Source of the DNA: Enterobacter cloacae subsp. cloacae ATCC 13047
Lineage (GTDB): Bacteria > Pseudomonadota > Gammaproteobacteria > Enterobacterales > Enterobacteriaceae
Assembly (NCBI RefSeq): GCF_000025565.1
Contig: NC_014108.1
Span: 1 to 64,000 of the forward strand
Length of the DNA: 64,000 bases
Reading direction: 5' to 3'
Below, in pieces: positions 53,558-61,676 of this stretch. How positions within the stretch are numbered: the first letter of the stretch is position 1; the number at the start of each line of letters is the position of its first letter. The translations under genes were made by a program, and so were the position numbers. The notes below the pieces were generated by a model. That model saw only the letters and a program-made list of their open reading frames with translations, had not been told where the DNA came from and searched no databases.

Positions 53558-54928
53558 TTAATCGTCTGAGCCAATCCCGGCATAATTATCAAAGCGTGAC
53601 CATTGCCCATTAAAGGTAAGTCTGACGGTTCCAATAGGGCCGTTGCGTTGCTTCCCGATGATTATTTCTGCAATTCCCTTATCTTCGCTTCTTTCGTTGT
53701 AAACTTCATCGCGGTAAATAAACATGATCACATCAGCATCCTGTTCAATTGACCCGGACTCCCGCAGGTCTGAGTTCAGTGGCCGCTTATCCGCACGGGC
53801 TTCCAGTGATCGGTTAAGCTGTGACAACGCAATCACTGGTAATTGCAACTCTTTCGCCAGGCTTTTCAGAGAACGAGTTATTTCGGCAATTTCCAATGTT
53901 CGGTTGGAGTCAATTTCGGGTACACGCATCAATTGAAGGTAATCCACCATAATCAGACTCAGGCCTCCACATTCACGGTGCAGTCGTCTGGCCCGGCTTC
54001 TCAGCTCTGTTGGCGTAAGACCACTGGTGTCATCAATATGAATATTGTCTCTTTCCAGTAACACTCCTGATGTAGCTGCAATCCGCTGCCATTCGTCATC
54101 ATCGAGCATACCAGTACGGATATGGGTTTGATCTACGCGCCCTAAAGAGGCCAACATACGCATCATCAACTGTTCTTTCGGCATTTCCAGACTGAAAATC
54201 AACACCGGTTTATCCTGGCTGTTTGCCACGTTTTCGCAGATGTTCATTGCAAACGTGGTTTTCCCCATCGAAGGCCGCGCCGCAATCACAATTAAATCGG
54301 AGTTCTGAAGCCCTGCTGTTTTTTTATTGAGATCATTATATCCGGTATCCAGACCTGTAATGCCGTCGTGTGGAGTGTGGAATAATTGATCTAGACGCTC
54401 AATGGTACTTCCTAGAATTGCGCTAATTGGAGAAGGGCCTGTTTGAGATTTAGCTCGTACTTCTGAGATACCCATTACCCTACTTTCTGCCAGATCAAGC
54501 AACTCTTTCGCCGTCCGGCCACGCGGCTGCATTGTCTCCGAAGCAACTTCATTTACCACAGCCAGAATTTCGCGCTTAATTGCAGTCTCTCTTACCAAAT
54601 TCGCATAGGCGTGAATATTGGCCGCGCTGGGTGTATTCTTCGATAATTCGGCAATGTAACCAAACCCGCCGCAGGCTTGTTCCAGTCCCTTACCTCGTAG
54701 TGAATCCGTCAGTGTTATGAGGTCAATTGGAAAGTTTTGCTTAACAAGCACGCCCATTTCGCGATAAATCACGCGATGTACTTTCAGATAGAAGTCTGCT
54801 TCAGACAGGATTTCTGCGATGTTATCCCATTCATCATTCGCTAGCATCAAACCACCCAATACAGCCTGTTCTGCCTCGTGCGAACGTGGGAGTGCGGCGA
54901 GATTCTGATCTTGAGATTCATTCTTCAT
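53558..54928 (-). CDS. dnaB: Plasmid replicative DNA helicase DnaB
   Basis: This 456-aa protein is full-length DnaB lacking only about 20 residues of the E. coli N-terminus. The N-terminal domain has SHEAEQAVLGGLML and SKNTPSAANI. The RecA-like domain has Walker A ARPSMGKTT (217-225), Walker B LIMVDYLQLM and LSQLNRSLEARADKRPLNSDLRESGSIEQDAD. The C-terminus RNGPIGTVRLTFNGQWSRFDNYAG is almost the E. coli sequence. A plasmid-borne DnaB (as with P1 ban) can replace or join the host helicase at plasmid forks. It is followed by hha. Confidence 0.95.
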   Translation of the reverse strand: MKNESQDQNLAALPRSHEAEQAVLGGLMLANDEWDNIAEILSEADFYLKVHRVIYREMGVLVKQNFPIDLITLTDSLRGKGLEQACGGFGYIAELSKNTPSAANIHAYANLVRETAIKREILAVVNEVASETMQPRGRTAKELLDLAESRVMGISEVRAKSQTGPSPISAILGSTIERLDQLFHTPHDGITGLDTGYNDLNKKTAGLQNSDLIVIAARPSMGKTTFAMNICENVANSQDKPVLIFSLEMPKEQLMMRMLASLGRVDQTHIRTGMLDDDEWQRIAATSGVLLERDNIHIDDTSGLTPTELRSRARRLHRECGGLSLIMVDYLQLMRVPEIDSNRTLEIAEITRSLKSLAKELQLPVIALSQLNRSLEARADKRPLNSDLRESGSIEQDADVIMFIYRDEVYNERSEDKGIAEIIIGKQRNGPIGTVRLTFNGQWSRFDNYAGIGSDD

Positions 54929-55010
54929 TGTCTGACCTGTATCTGATGACTGTCGTTTTATCGAGTGAGTTTACCGTAACTCTGTACATGTAACTAACGC
55001 TCTCCATTGA

Positions 55011-55026
55011 TTGTGCATGCGCAAAA
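55011..55026. promoter_or_regulatory. Imperfect palindrome A upstream of dnaB
   Basis: TTGTGCATGCGCAAAA has one mismatch. It lies 83 bases upstream of dnaB, next to a TGTACATGTAACTAACG sequence related to the D half-site. Confidence 0.55.
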
Positions 55027-55051
55027 TTGAGCACCAAACTAATACCGGGAA

Positions 55052-55117
55052 CCGGGAAAGCACCTGAGAATTCTTATCAGGGGCTTTCCCGGTTGGGCAA
55101 GCCGCGGGCGCGTCAGG
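55052..55117. repeat. Hairpin plus conserved tail, element E3
   Basis: CCGGGAAAGC pairs with GCTTTCCCGG. The tail GGTTGGGCAAGCCGCGGGCG and CGTCAGG follows; compare E1 and E2. It lies at the 3' end of the 691-aa gene. Confidence 0.7.
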
Positions 55118-57188
55118 CCTTTCCATGCTCTTTCATCAGTCGGTTCATCGCTCTTTTCGATAGCGCCAGTGTTACCGTTCCACAAAATTTTCTGCTCCAT
55201 GGATCACGTATCGCCCATGCTGCGGGATCGATTCGGTCAAGTATGGCGTTCCCCCTGTAATCTTTATCATTCGACCAGTGCTGCAATACCTCTGGTAATT
55301 CGTCTACCCGACAACCTGCCAACACCGCTAGATCATATGAAGCTCTCGGCATGAAATGAATGAACCAGGAGGCGCGGGAACCCATCAGATAGCACAGATG
55401 ACCTTTATCGTAACCAGCTGTAAGGTAGTTCTCAGCAAAGTAATGGCTGTTGCGGTTGGCATCCTCCTGACTTGCATAGCGGTTCATAAAGGCACATCTC
55501 CCCAGAACAGAATCAACAGAGAGCACCGGTGAGGCTGAATTCCTGCGAATATCATCGAGCCAGATTGTTTCTTCTATGGCCATTGCACATAAGCGTTCTG
55601 CGTTGCGTTCCAGCGAAGCTCGCCACCATGCTTCGATTTCCTCATGGGTAAGCTCATATTCCTCATCGGCCAGCTGAGTAATGGCTTTTGCAAAGTTGTA
55701 ACGGGCAATATAACGTCGGTCGGAGTCCAGCTTCCCGGCATCGCCAAACTGTACAGCTGATAACGGTGTAAGCTCATAGCGCCCCTCTTTTTCCCAGCTC
55801 GCTAACGCGGCATATTCCCGGCGCGGCATGGAGGCTATCTGATGCACATCTGTTACCGTACTCAGTGCCGACCTACTCCTGCTATTACCGGACTTAACGG
55901 AAGGCAGGTAATGAACATGCTCATCGTTTTTAACTAGATTGAGCACGTCAGGCGAGACTTTCTGGCCGTAACGCGCTACCAGCCAGTTGTGCGGTTTCCC
56001 TCCGTCAGCAGCATCAATGGTCTGGTGAAAGTCTTCTGCGCAGATTTCTTCCACCGTCAGCTCTGGCAAGGTTAGCAGCTGGCTTTGCACTACCGGCATG
56101 CCAGCACGGGCAGCCTGTTCAGCCAGTAATGCCGGTGAGGCAATCATTTCTGCGGTATAGCTGAGTGATTTCGCTTGCCAGCCCTGTTGCCAGTATTTGT
56201 CTGCGATCAGCTCGAACATGAGGGCTATCCAGATAATCTGTTTTGCCTCCAAGTCTTGCAGCTGGCAAACGGACTGCACCCGTTGCTGCCGTGGAACGAG
56301 GTTAGTATCAGTTGATCGGTCACGGTACAGCGTCCGGGCATCCTCGTCGTACTTAAACTTAAGCAGCTGGTACGGAAACCAGTGCCGTCCGGCCCGTTCG
56401 TCAAACTCCCTGTCTGGTCGGCGTGACATACCTCGTTGCATGGGATGGGTATGTTGTGGGTGATCGGACAACACAAACAGATTGCCGCCGTTCTTTACGG
56501 TAAACGCGAAATAGCTGTAGAAGTCGCTAGGGTCACGCACAAGGTTCAGAGTGATACCATCCCGCGCACTGACAGCTTCATCGAGCAATGAGTTGATGTT
56601 CCAGAACTGGTGAACTGTATTCAGCCATGAGAAGTGGTCCGTTCCAGCCTGTTCACCACGGGTAAACTGATTGACGGAAAGCTCCTGAAATGACTTCAGC
56701 GCATCCCGGCGAATCATTGCCATCGTGCTGATGTCAGCCACAACCTTCTCTCTGCTATCAGAATACAGCCCGTATTGTTTTAGCGCCGCTGTCAGCTTTT
56801 CGGTAAAACATTTATACGAAAAACTGACTTCGTCACTATTAATCATTTTTAGAAAATCGCCACTTTTTTGCAGGTAATGTTGCGTATTTTTCGGCTCATT
56901 CAGTAATTGCCCAACGGTAAACGACCGGTTGTTAAAATATGTTTCAGAAAACGCAATGAGCAACAAATAAGTTGTTATGCCTGAAGGATCGAGAGTTTGG
57001 GATTCCTGTAACTCTTCGTGCATTCTTTTTATGGTCAGATCGGATAGCCCCGCCCCCATACGTACAGTAAAACTTTTCGCGTCCGGGTCAATGCCTGTTA
57101 ATTCAACCCATACGTTAAGAGCCTGAAATAGCTTATCTGAACTAGTCATATTACCCGTCATGAACTCGTGATATTTTTCAGTATTCAC
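55113..57188 (-). CDS. Large hypothetical protein, 691 aa
   Basis: This large soluble protein has no recognised domain. It contains hydrophilic helical regions (LVNEFTRGEQ-like; QYLQKSGDFLKMIN), aromatic segments (FSWLNTVHQFWNINSLLDEA, FSYFAFTVKNGGNLFVLSDH) and a C-terminal part with EEIEAWWRASLERNAERLCAMAIEETIWLDDI. The stretch NLFVLSDHPQHTHPMQRGMSRRPDREFDERAGRHWFP is rich in His and Arg and could be a binding site. It is the first gene of its own unit (start 57188, ATG after AGTGAATACTG). It lies next to dnaB. Confidence 0.65.
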   Translation of the reverse strand: MNTEKYHEFMTGNMTSSDKLFQALNVWVELTGIDPDAKSFTVRMGAGLSDLTIKRMHEELQESQTLDPSGITTYLLLIAFSETYFNNRSFTVGQLLNEPKNTQHYLQKSGDFLKMINSDEVSFSYKCFTEKLTAALKQYGLYSDSREKVVADISTMAMIRRDALKSFQELSVNQFTRGEQAGTDHFSWLNTVHQFWNINSLLDEAVSARDGITLNLVRDPSDFYSYFAFTVKNGGNLFVLSDHPQHTHPMQRGMSRRPDREFDERAGRHWFPYQLLKFKYDEDARTLYRDRSTDTNLVPRQQRVQSVCQLQDLEAKQIIWIALMFELIADKYWQQGWQAKSLSYTAEMIASPALLAEQAARAGMPVVQSQLLTLPELTVEEICAEDFHQTIDAADGGKPHNWLVARYGQKVSPDVLNLVKNDEHVHYLPSVKSGNSRSRSALSTVTDVHQIASMPRREYAALASWEKEGRYELTPLSAVQFGDAGKLDSDRRYIARYNFAKAITQLADEEYELTHEEIEAWWRASLERNAERLCAMAIEETIWLDDIRRNSASPVLSVDSVLGRCAFMNRYASQEDANRNSHYFAENYLTAGYDKGHLCYLMGSRASWFIHFMPRASYDLAVLAGCRVDELPEVLQHWSNDKDYRGNAILDRIDPAAWAIRDPWSRKFCGTVTLALSKRAMNRLMKEHGKA

Positions 57189-57237
57189 TCTGTATCTGTG
57201 TTTGTATACGAGAGTGCTATTTATACATGCGGTACAA

Positions 57238-57720
57238 TTAATACTCGCCGTTATTCACCGATGGGGCAGGTCTCAATTTTGTCCACAGTGGTACAATTCC
57301 CTCAAGCCAAATGTACCCGCAGTTAATTGCGAAAGGCATATATTTTAACATCGTTAGCAATATGACCTTTAATTTTTCATTTGCCATATCTAGAGTCTGT
57401 TGAGCACTATCAGTTCCCGGATTGAATGAGAAGTCTTCAATCACAAACAAACAAAAACCAGCCATCAACGGGTAAATGATTATACCGAAAATTGCCATCA
57501 ACATTCTTTCACGGTGCTTGCGCGTTGCTCTCGTTGTCGGTTCCGTAAGTATGTTTCTTAAATTAAAGATAAACACTAAAACAACCATGTAAACTAAAAG
57601 CCTGCCCCAGACCGGCTGTAGCTCATTCCCTGTATTCCAGAAGGAAAATATTACACCTCCGGCAACGCCCAATGCTGGAGCCATAAATAGCAGCAGAATG
57701 AATGCAATTAGCTTATTCAT
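57238..57720 (-). CDS. Membrane protein, 160 aa
   Basis: A signal-anchor-like N-terminus (about 4-26) is followed by hydrophobic segments at about 38-55, 72-92 and 122-142. A polar loop with NPTDSAQQTLDMANEKL separates the last two. The general layout resembles the 164-aa membrane protein at 11045. Its start overlaps the end of the 143-aa gene by eight bases. No family is recognised. Confidence 0.6.
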   Translation of the reverse strand: MNKLIAFILLLFMAPALGVAGGVIFSFWNTGNELQPVWGRLLVYMVVLVFIFNLRNILTEPTTRATRKHRERMLMAIFGIIIYPLMAGFCLFVIEDFSFNPGTDSAQQTLDMANEKLKVILLTMLKYMPFAINCGYIWLEGIVPLWTKLRPAPSVNNGEY

Positions 57721-58144
57721 CGTCGACTTCCTCTCCAGACATCATCAAGGAAGCATTCATACTGATAAAGGCTTGTGCAGCTTCAAGTTCTTCAAAGCGC
57801 GCAATGACTAGCGTTTCAGCGCCATAATCGCCGCGTACCTCGAAGGAATAGGCATCATCCTGATCGCAGTCTCGTCCGTCCAAATCCAGCGATACAAGCC
57901 GCAGGTTGTCATAGTCTGCATCGTTACCGAAGGGTAAATCGGAAAAGACCTCACGCAACGCACGAACATCATATTCACTGCTTTCACGACACGCTTCGTG
58001 TAATTGCCCGCCTAACGTGTCCAGCACATCCTTGCTAATCACAGTATCACCGTGACCCCGCATCAGTTCAGCAACAGCAAATATCACTCCACGCAGAAAC
58101 CCTTTACCTTCTGCTTCTTTTACCAAATCTATCTGCTCAGTCAT
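57713..58144 (-). CDS. Acidic hypothetical protein, 143 aa
   Basis: A strongly acidic protein (EDVDDE end; SLDLDGRDCDQDDAYSFEVRGDYG in the middle) with a helical N-terminal half. Acidity of this kind is shared by DNA-mimic anti-restriction proteins, but no other feature supports such a role. Its promoter region holds the paired C (58164..58183) and D (58189..58208) sites. It is translationally coupled to the 160-aa membrane protein. Confidence 0.55.
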   Translation of the reverse strand: MTEQIDLVKEAEGKGFLRGVIFAVAELMRGHGDTVISKDVLDTLGGQLHEACRESSEYDVRALREVFSDLPFGNDADYDNLRLVSLDLDGRDCDQDDAYSFEVRGDYGAETLVIARFEELEAAQAFISMNASLMMSGEEVDDE

Positions 58145-58163
58145 ATCCTTCCTCTCATCAGCA

Positions 58164-58208
58164 ATGATATTAATTTATATCATGAGAATATAACAGATAA
58201 CTGTTACA
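58164..58208. promoter_or_regulatory. Paired C and D operators over the promoter of the 143-aa gene
   Basis: C is ATGATATTAATTTATATCAT (58164..58183) and D is TATAACAGATAACTGTTACA (58189..58208), with centres 25 bp apart. On the minus strand a -35 TTATCT lies in D and a -10 TAAATT in C. Confidence 0.75.
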
Positions 58209-58280
58209 TGCAAGAGCGCATGATGTTCGTGTGAAATCGTGGGGGCTACAGGCATTTCAGCCCCCTAACTCATCTGCAAG

Positions 58281-59795
58281 TCAAATTGGATTTCGTTTTT
58301 CCGTGGGCCGGATAACTGGCATTCCTTGCTCAATTTCTGTTGAAGTTTTCTGATAGGAGACCCCCTGAATGTGATAATAAGTCAGACCATCAGGGATCAT
58401 TTCAAGGCTATGTTTGCGCTGGGAAAGCATAAAGTCAGAACGAAATTCCCAATCATTATCCCTCTCTGGCTCAGCGTCTACGACCTGATGGATTGAGGGA
58501 TGAAAATGTCCAGGTTCATCTTCGAAATCATGCATAAACCGCACCTGATATTCCCGCATATGCTTATCGGAGTGTTTTACCCCCGCAGACTTACTGAACA
58601 AAACAATATTGTAGCCTCCCGGCGCCTTGTGCCTGCGACGGCTCCCCTTCGCTTCCCTTTTTACCTGCGTAGAACGAAAACTAATGCCATCGAGCTGGTA
58701 TTTCTCTGAGACACTTAGATATTCAGCTATCGCCTGAGTGATCAAGTATTCGCTGTCCTGCCGCTTACCGAAGACTGGCAGCGTCATTTTGCGTGAGAAA
58801 GTTTTTAGAAAGGCTGTTCGTTCAAGACTACGTATGGTCTTGGGGTTAAATACACTTTCGCGTGAAAAGATAAGTGTATCAAGAGCCGAAATATCGAGAA
58901 TACGCATTTCTTTGAGTGGTCTGAAAGCGGCGACAACCACGCGACTGCCTACCGGCGGTCGGACTTCAGATATTGCCACATCCTGAGTTGTTGCCCCGTA
59001 AAAAACGGATATCCCCTGTGCGTTCATTCGACCTGAACGGGCTTTATCGGGTGGAGGTGGCCCGAAATTGCGCTCCGGGTGGGTCAGAGCTTCTTCCACT
59101 TCCTCTAGCGTTTCAAATACCCTGGCTCGATACAAAGCCGTATCGCCGTCAATTATCTGTATAGGAGATTCATCTTTCTCTGTTTTAAACTCTTTCAAAT
59201 CGACAAACAAATCATCGAGGAACACTTTAACGGTACGGTTGAAGAACCGAGCTTCTTCATTTAGTGACCGGATCATTTTTTTCCATGCCCGACTTAAATT
59301 CTCTGAACTAAACCCTCGTCCTGTATACACATAATCTTCATTATAATTTGGTGGATCTGTATCCTGATAATCATTGAACTCATCACAGAGACAATCATAA
59401 ATATCAGTAATAATATCCTCATCATCTACTTTTAGTTCGTCACAAATTACTTCCTGCGCTGTCGAGCCAGAGGTTGTACCGAAATAATAATCTGCTTCTC
59501 TTGGCTCGTAATAATCTTCAAACACCTGATTCATCAGACCAGCAATATGTGAGACGGGAACATTCTTAAATCGCTTATGGCAATAACTGCACTCCTGACC
59601 TGCTGAGCCAAAGTTTTTTATTTCTGCTTTAACATATTTCTCACCTATGCAGGCATGACATATATATTTTTCATCGTTCATTACTGTCTTGCTCCTGAAA
59701 TACTTTTCAAGTATATCCGCACCTTGATTCGCTCGGTAATGGTTCACTGCTTTTTCTGTTCTCTGCCAGGCATAATCATGCACTGGAATGGTCAT
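58281..59795 (-). CDS. HEPN/RES-type protein with an N-terminal zinc site, 504 aa
   Basis: The N-terminal part (1-200) has two Cys pairs, CHAC (46-49) and CSYC (69-72), a possible zinc site, and a helical region. The middle (218-385) is a RES domain: LYRAR (221-225), SGRMNAQGISVFYGATTQDVAISEVRP (254-280), FRPLKEMRILDIS and YLITQAIAEYLSV with DGISFRSTQ. RES proteins degrade NAD+ in toxin-antitoxin and defence settings. No Xre-type antitoxin is adjacent, so it may be a stand-alone abortive-infection-like gene. The upstream C and D pair (59934..59979) suggests tight control. Confidence 0.75.
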   Translation of the reverse strand: MTIPVHDYAWQRTEKAVNHYRANQGADILEKYFRSKTVMNDEKYICHACIGEKYVKAEIKNFGSAGQECSYCHKRFKNVPVSHIAGLMNQVFEDYYEPREADYYFGTTSGSTAQEVICDELKVDDEDIITDIYDCLCDEFNDYQDTDPPNYNEDYVYTGRGFSSENLSRAWKKMIRSLNEEARFFNRTVKVFLDDLFVDLKEFKTEKDESPIQIIDGDTALYRARVFETLEEVEEALTHPERNFGPPPPDKARSGRMNAQGISVFYGATTQDVAISEVRPPVGSRVVVAAFRPLKEMRILDISALDTLIFSRESVFNPKTIRSLERTAFLKTFSRKMTLPVFGKRQDSEYLITQAIAEYLSVSEKYQLDGISFRSTQVKREAKGSRRRHKAPGGYNIVLFSKSAGVKHSDKHMREYQVRFMHDFEDEPGHFHPSIHQVVDAEPERDNDWEFRSDFMLSQRKHSLEMIPDGLTYYHIQGVSYQKTSTEIEQGMPVIRPTEKRNPI

Positions 59796-60289
59796 CAGTT
59801 ATCTTACCTGTTTTAGATGTCAGTGGTTACCGTCAGTTACTTGTCCGGTTACGCCCACAGAAATGACACCAACGGCGCGAGGCGCGTTTTCCTGATTATC
59901 GCCGATGATTTCTTTTTTCCAGAAAACGCTTTCATGATTCGAATTTATATCATAGAGTATGTAACAGTAAAGCGTTACAACCAAGAGTCGACGTTTTTTC
60001 TCCGCATGCGGCAAAACGGTTAAAGATCCGCATAACCCGCAGCGGGGGCTTTTGCGGATATGTAGTGGGCTTAGCAGGTGATCGGACACCATATAGGCGA
60101 TCCGTGTGACCGTTTAGCTTTCTGCCCTGGATAAATGTTTACGGTAAAACGATAAATTTCGCGTAAACTTCCGCAAATGCTGCGAAGCTCCTGGGTATTT
60201 TTTTCAGTTCCGGTGACAGACCGGAAATCGTACAATTTTGCATTCAGGCAGAGCGGGATCTGTTCCGCTCGATAAAGAGGAACGCCACG
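59796..60289. promoter_or_regulatory. Control region between the RES gene and rightward genes
   Basis: No gene is supported in these 494 bases. C is ATGATTCGAATTTATATCAT (59934..59953) and D is TGTAACAGTAAAGCGTTACA (59960..59979), centres 26 bp apart. On the minus strand a -35 TTTACT and -10 TATAAA fall in D and C. The right half includes a palindrome-rich stretch (TTCCGGTGACAGACCGGAA) upstream of the 70-aa gene. Confidence 0.65.
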
Positions 60290-60502
60290 ATGGATAAAGC
60301 AAAGATTAATGACGAACCGGCTGCTGCACCTCAGCGCAAGCCAGGCACTATTAGCCCAAGAGTTTTCTTTGGCGGCTTCCTGTTAGGTGGCATTGTCGGG
60401 CTTGGCCTTTCACTGATGTACGATTACAAAGCGATGCAGGCGGTATCCGTGGCTGCGATGTGTATTGGGTTTTACTACCTCGTGACCAAGCGTGCGAAGT
60501 AA
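60290..60502 (+). CDS. Small membrane protein, 70 aa
   Basis: Two hydrophobic segments at about 25-43 and 50-64 (FFGGFLLGGIVGLGLSLMYD, MQAVSVAAMCIGFYYLV) follow a Pro/Ala-rich start and end in a basic tail. The ATG follows AGAGGAACGCCACG. No family is recognised. A 92-bp gap leads to the 96-aa gene. Confidence 0.6.
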   Translation: MDKAKINDEPAAAPQRKPGTISPRVFFGGFLLGGIVGLGLSLMYDYKAMQAVSVAAMCIGFYYLVTKRAK

Positions 60503-60594
60503 TGAGCGAGGTTGTTCGGCAGGAATGATAAAGATGTGAACGTGGAACCGTTCAGCGGTTCATTTCTTCAGAAATCAGAACAAGGAGTACATTC

Positions 60595-60885
60595 ATGACC
60601 AGTTCCGTTCCTCCCCTGTCCAGCCGCGACAGGTATCGTCTGATGTTACAAACGTTTCCGCTGCTGGCGAATTACTGGAACACGGACGATGACTGCCTGC
60701 GCTATGACGAATTGAAGGAGGCTATTGGAGTGCTCAGTCGTGGCGAGCAAATCATGGCCCGGTTCTACTTGTCGGTCTGGACCGGGGAGAATCACGACTT
60801 TGACTTTCTGGATGCTGCCGCCCTGCTCAGTTCGGACGGCAAAAAAATTATTCTGACCTGGTTTGCCGATCCTTTCTGGCCGTAA
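60595..60885 (+). CDS. Hypothetical protein, 96 aa
   Basis: The protein is helical and slightly acidic: RDRYRLMLQTFPLLANYWNTDDDCLRYDELKEAIGVLSRGEQIMARFYLSVW. It has a strong AAGGAGTACATTC start. Proteins of this type occur widely on plasmids, but no function is known to me. It ends 138 bases before the next start. Confidence 0.6.
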   Translation: MTSSVPPLSSRDRYRLMLQTFPLLANYWNTDDDCLRYDELKEAIGVLSRGEQIMARFYLSVWTGENHDFDFLDAAALLSSDGKKIILTWFADPFWP

Positions 60886-60966
60886 CTCAGAAGACACAAG
60901 CGCAGCCTTCACCAACCGGCTGCGTCACTGTCAGATTGGCGGCAATTCTCCCAGGATTCCACACTG

Positions 60967-60984
60967 ATTTGCGCATGCGCAAAT
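60967..60984. promoter_or_regulatory. Palindrome A, ATTTGCGCATGCGCAAAT
   Basis: Perfect 18-bp palindrome, 39 bases upstream of the 207-aa gene. Confidence 0.7.
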
Positions 60985-61023
60985 TACCCTTTGCAAGATC
61001 AGACCAGGATGTGAGGACATACT

Positions 61024-61647
61024 TTGGAAACTGCTTTTTTCGACAACGATGAATATTGCATGCAAATGGTTTGTGCCATCTGTTCCCGCTACCGCTATAT
61101 CGATAGTGTTAACCAGCGCAAGTCCATTGTTGAAGACATCCGGCCCCTGGTTTACGTTCATCCCCGGCCCGACAGCTTTGTATCGTTTCTGACCGATGAA
61201 CTGTCCCGGAGAGGACGTAAGTACCTCTGGGATCAGCAGAACTGGCAGAATGACCTTAATCTGCTTATTCGTGATCTGAAAGAGCTGCTGATCATTCGCC
61301 GCATCTCAGAAGAAGTCCACCTTACCCTTGATGAAAAATTCCGTCAGGAAAGTCAGGCACAGACTGATGGCCGGTTTCTGGAAATGCTTTTGACCTATTC
61401 TCCGGCGCTGCCAACCGAGTGTGTCGCGTTGCAGCTTGTGAGATATATCAGCGCGTTTCCGCAGGAAACCCGTTCCGCAGTCGCTGGCGTGGTGACAATG
61501 ATTTTCCGCCACCTTCCGTACCCGGAAACCCTGAAAGAATCCTTTCTTTTGGACCCGGAACTGCGTGAAAGATACTGCCACCCGGACCAAGATCCCCGGC
61601 TCAGCTATGCCCTTTATCTCGCTGACGAGCTGCAATTACACCTTTGA
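61024..61647 (+). CDS. Hypothetical protein, 207 aa
   Basis: It starts at a TTG with GAGGACATAC upstream, or at an ATG 36 bases later (MQMVCAIC). The protein is mostly helical, with VHPRPDSFVSFLTDELSRRGRKYLWDQQNW and a C-terminal part rich in Leu, Pro and Glu (DPELRERYCHPDQDPRLSYALYLADEL). No family is recognised. It ends 29 bases before the recombinase start and is probably co-transcribed with it. Confidence 0.6.
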   Translation: METAFFDNDEYCMQMVCAICSRYRYIDSVNQRKSIVEDIRPLVYVHPRPDSFVSFLTDELSRRGRKYLWDQQNWQNDLNLLIRDLKELLIIRRISEEVHLTLDEKFRQESQAQTDGRFLEMLLTYSPALPTECVALQLVRYISAFPQETRSAVAGVVTMIFRHLPYPETLKESFLLDPELRERYCHPDQDPRLSYALYLADELQLHL

Positions 61648-61676
61648 ACTCAGGCTTTAAATCGAGAAGGCAGGTA

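Noticed and set aside
59817-60092. Overlapping ORFs of 68 aa (plus) and 90 aa (minus)
   Set aside because: They cross the paired C and D operators and have no ribosome-binding site or recognisable protein pattern.
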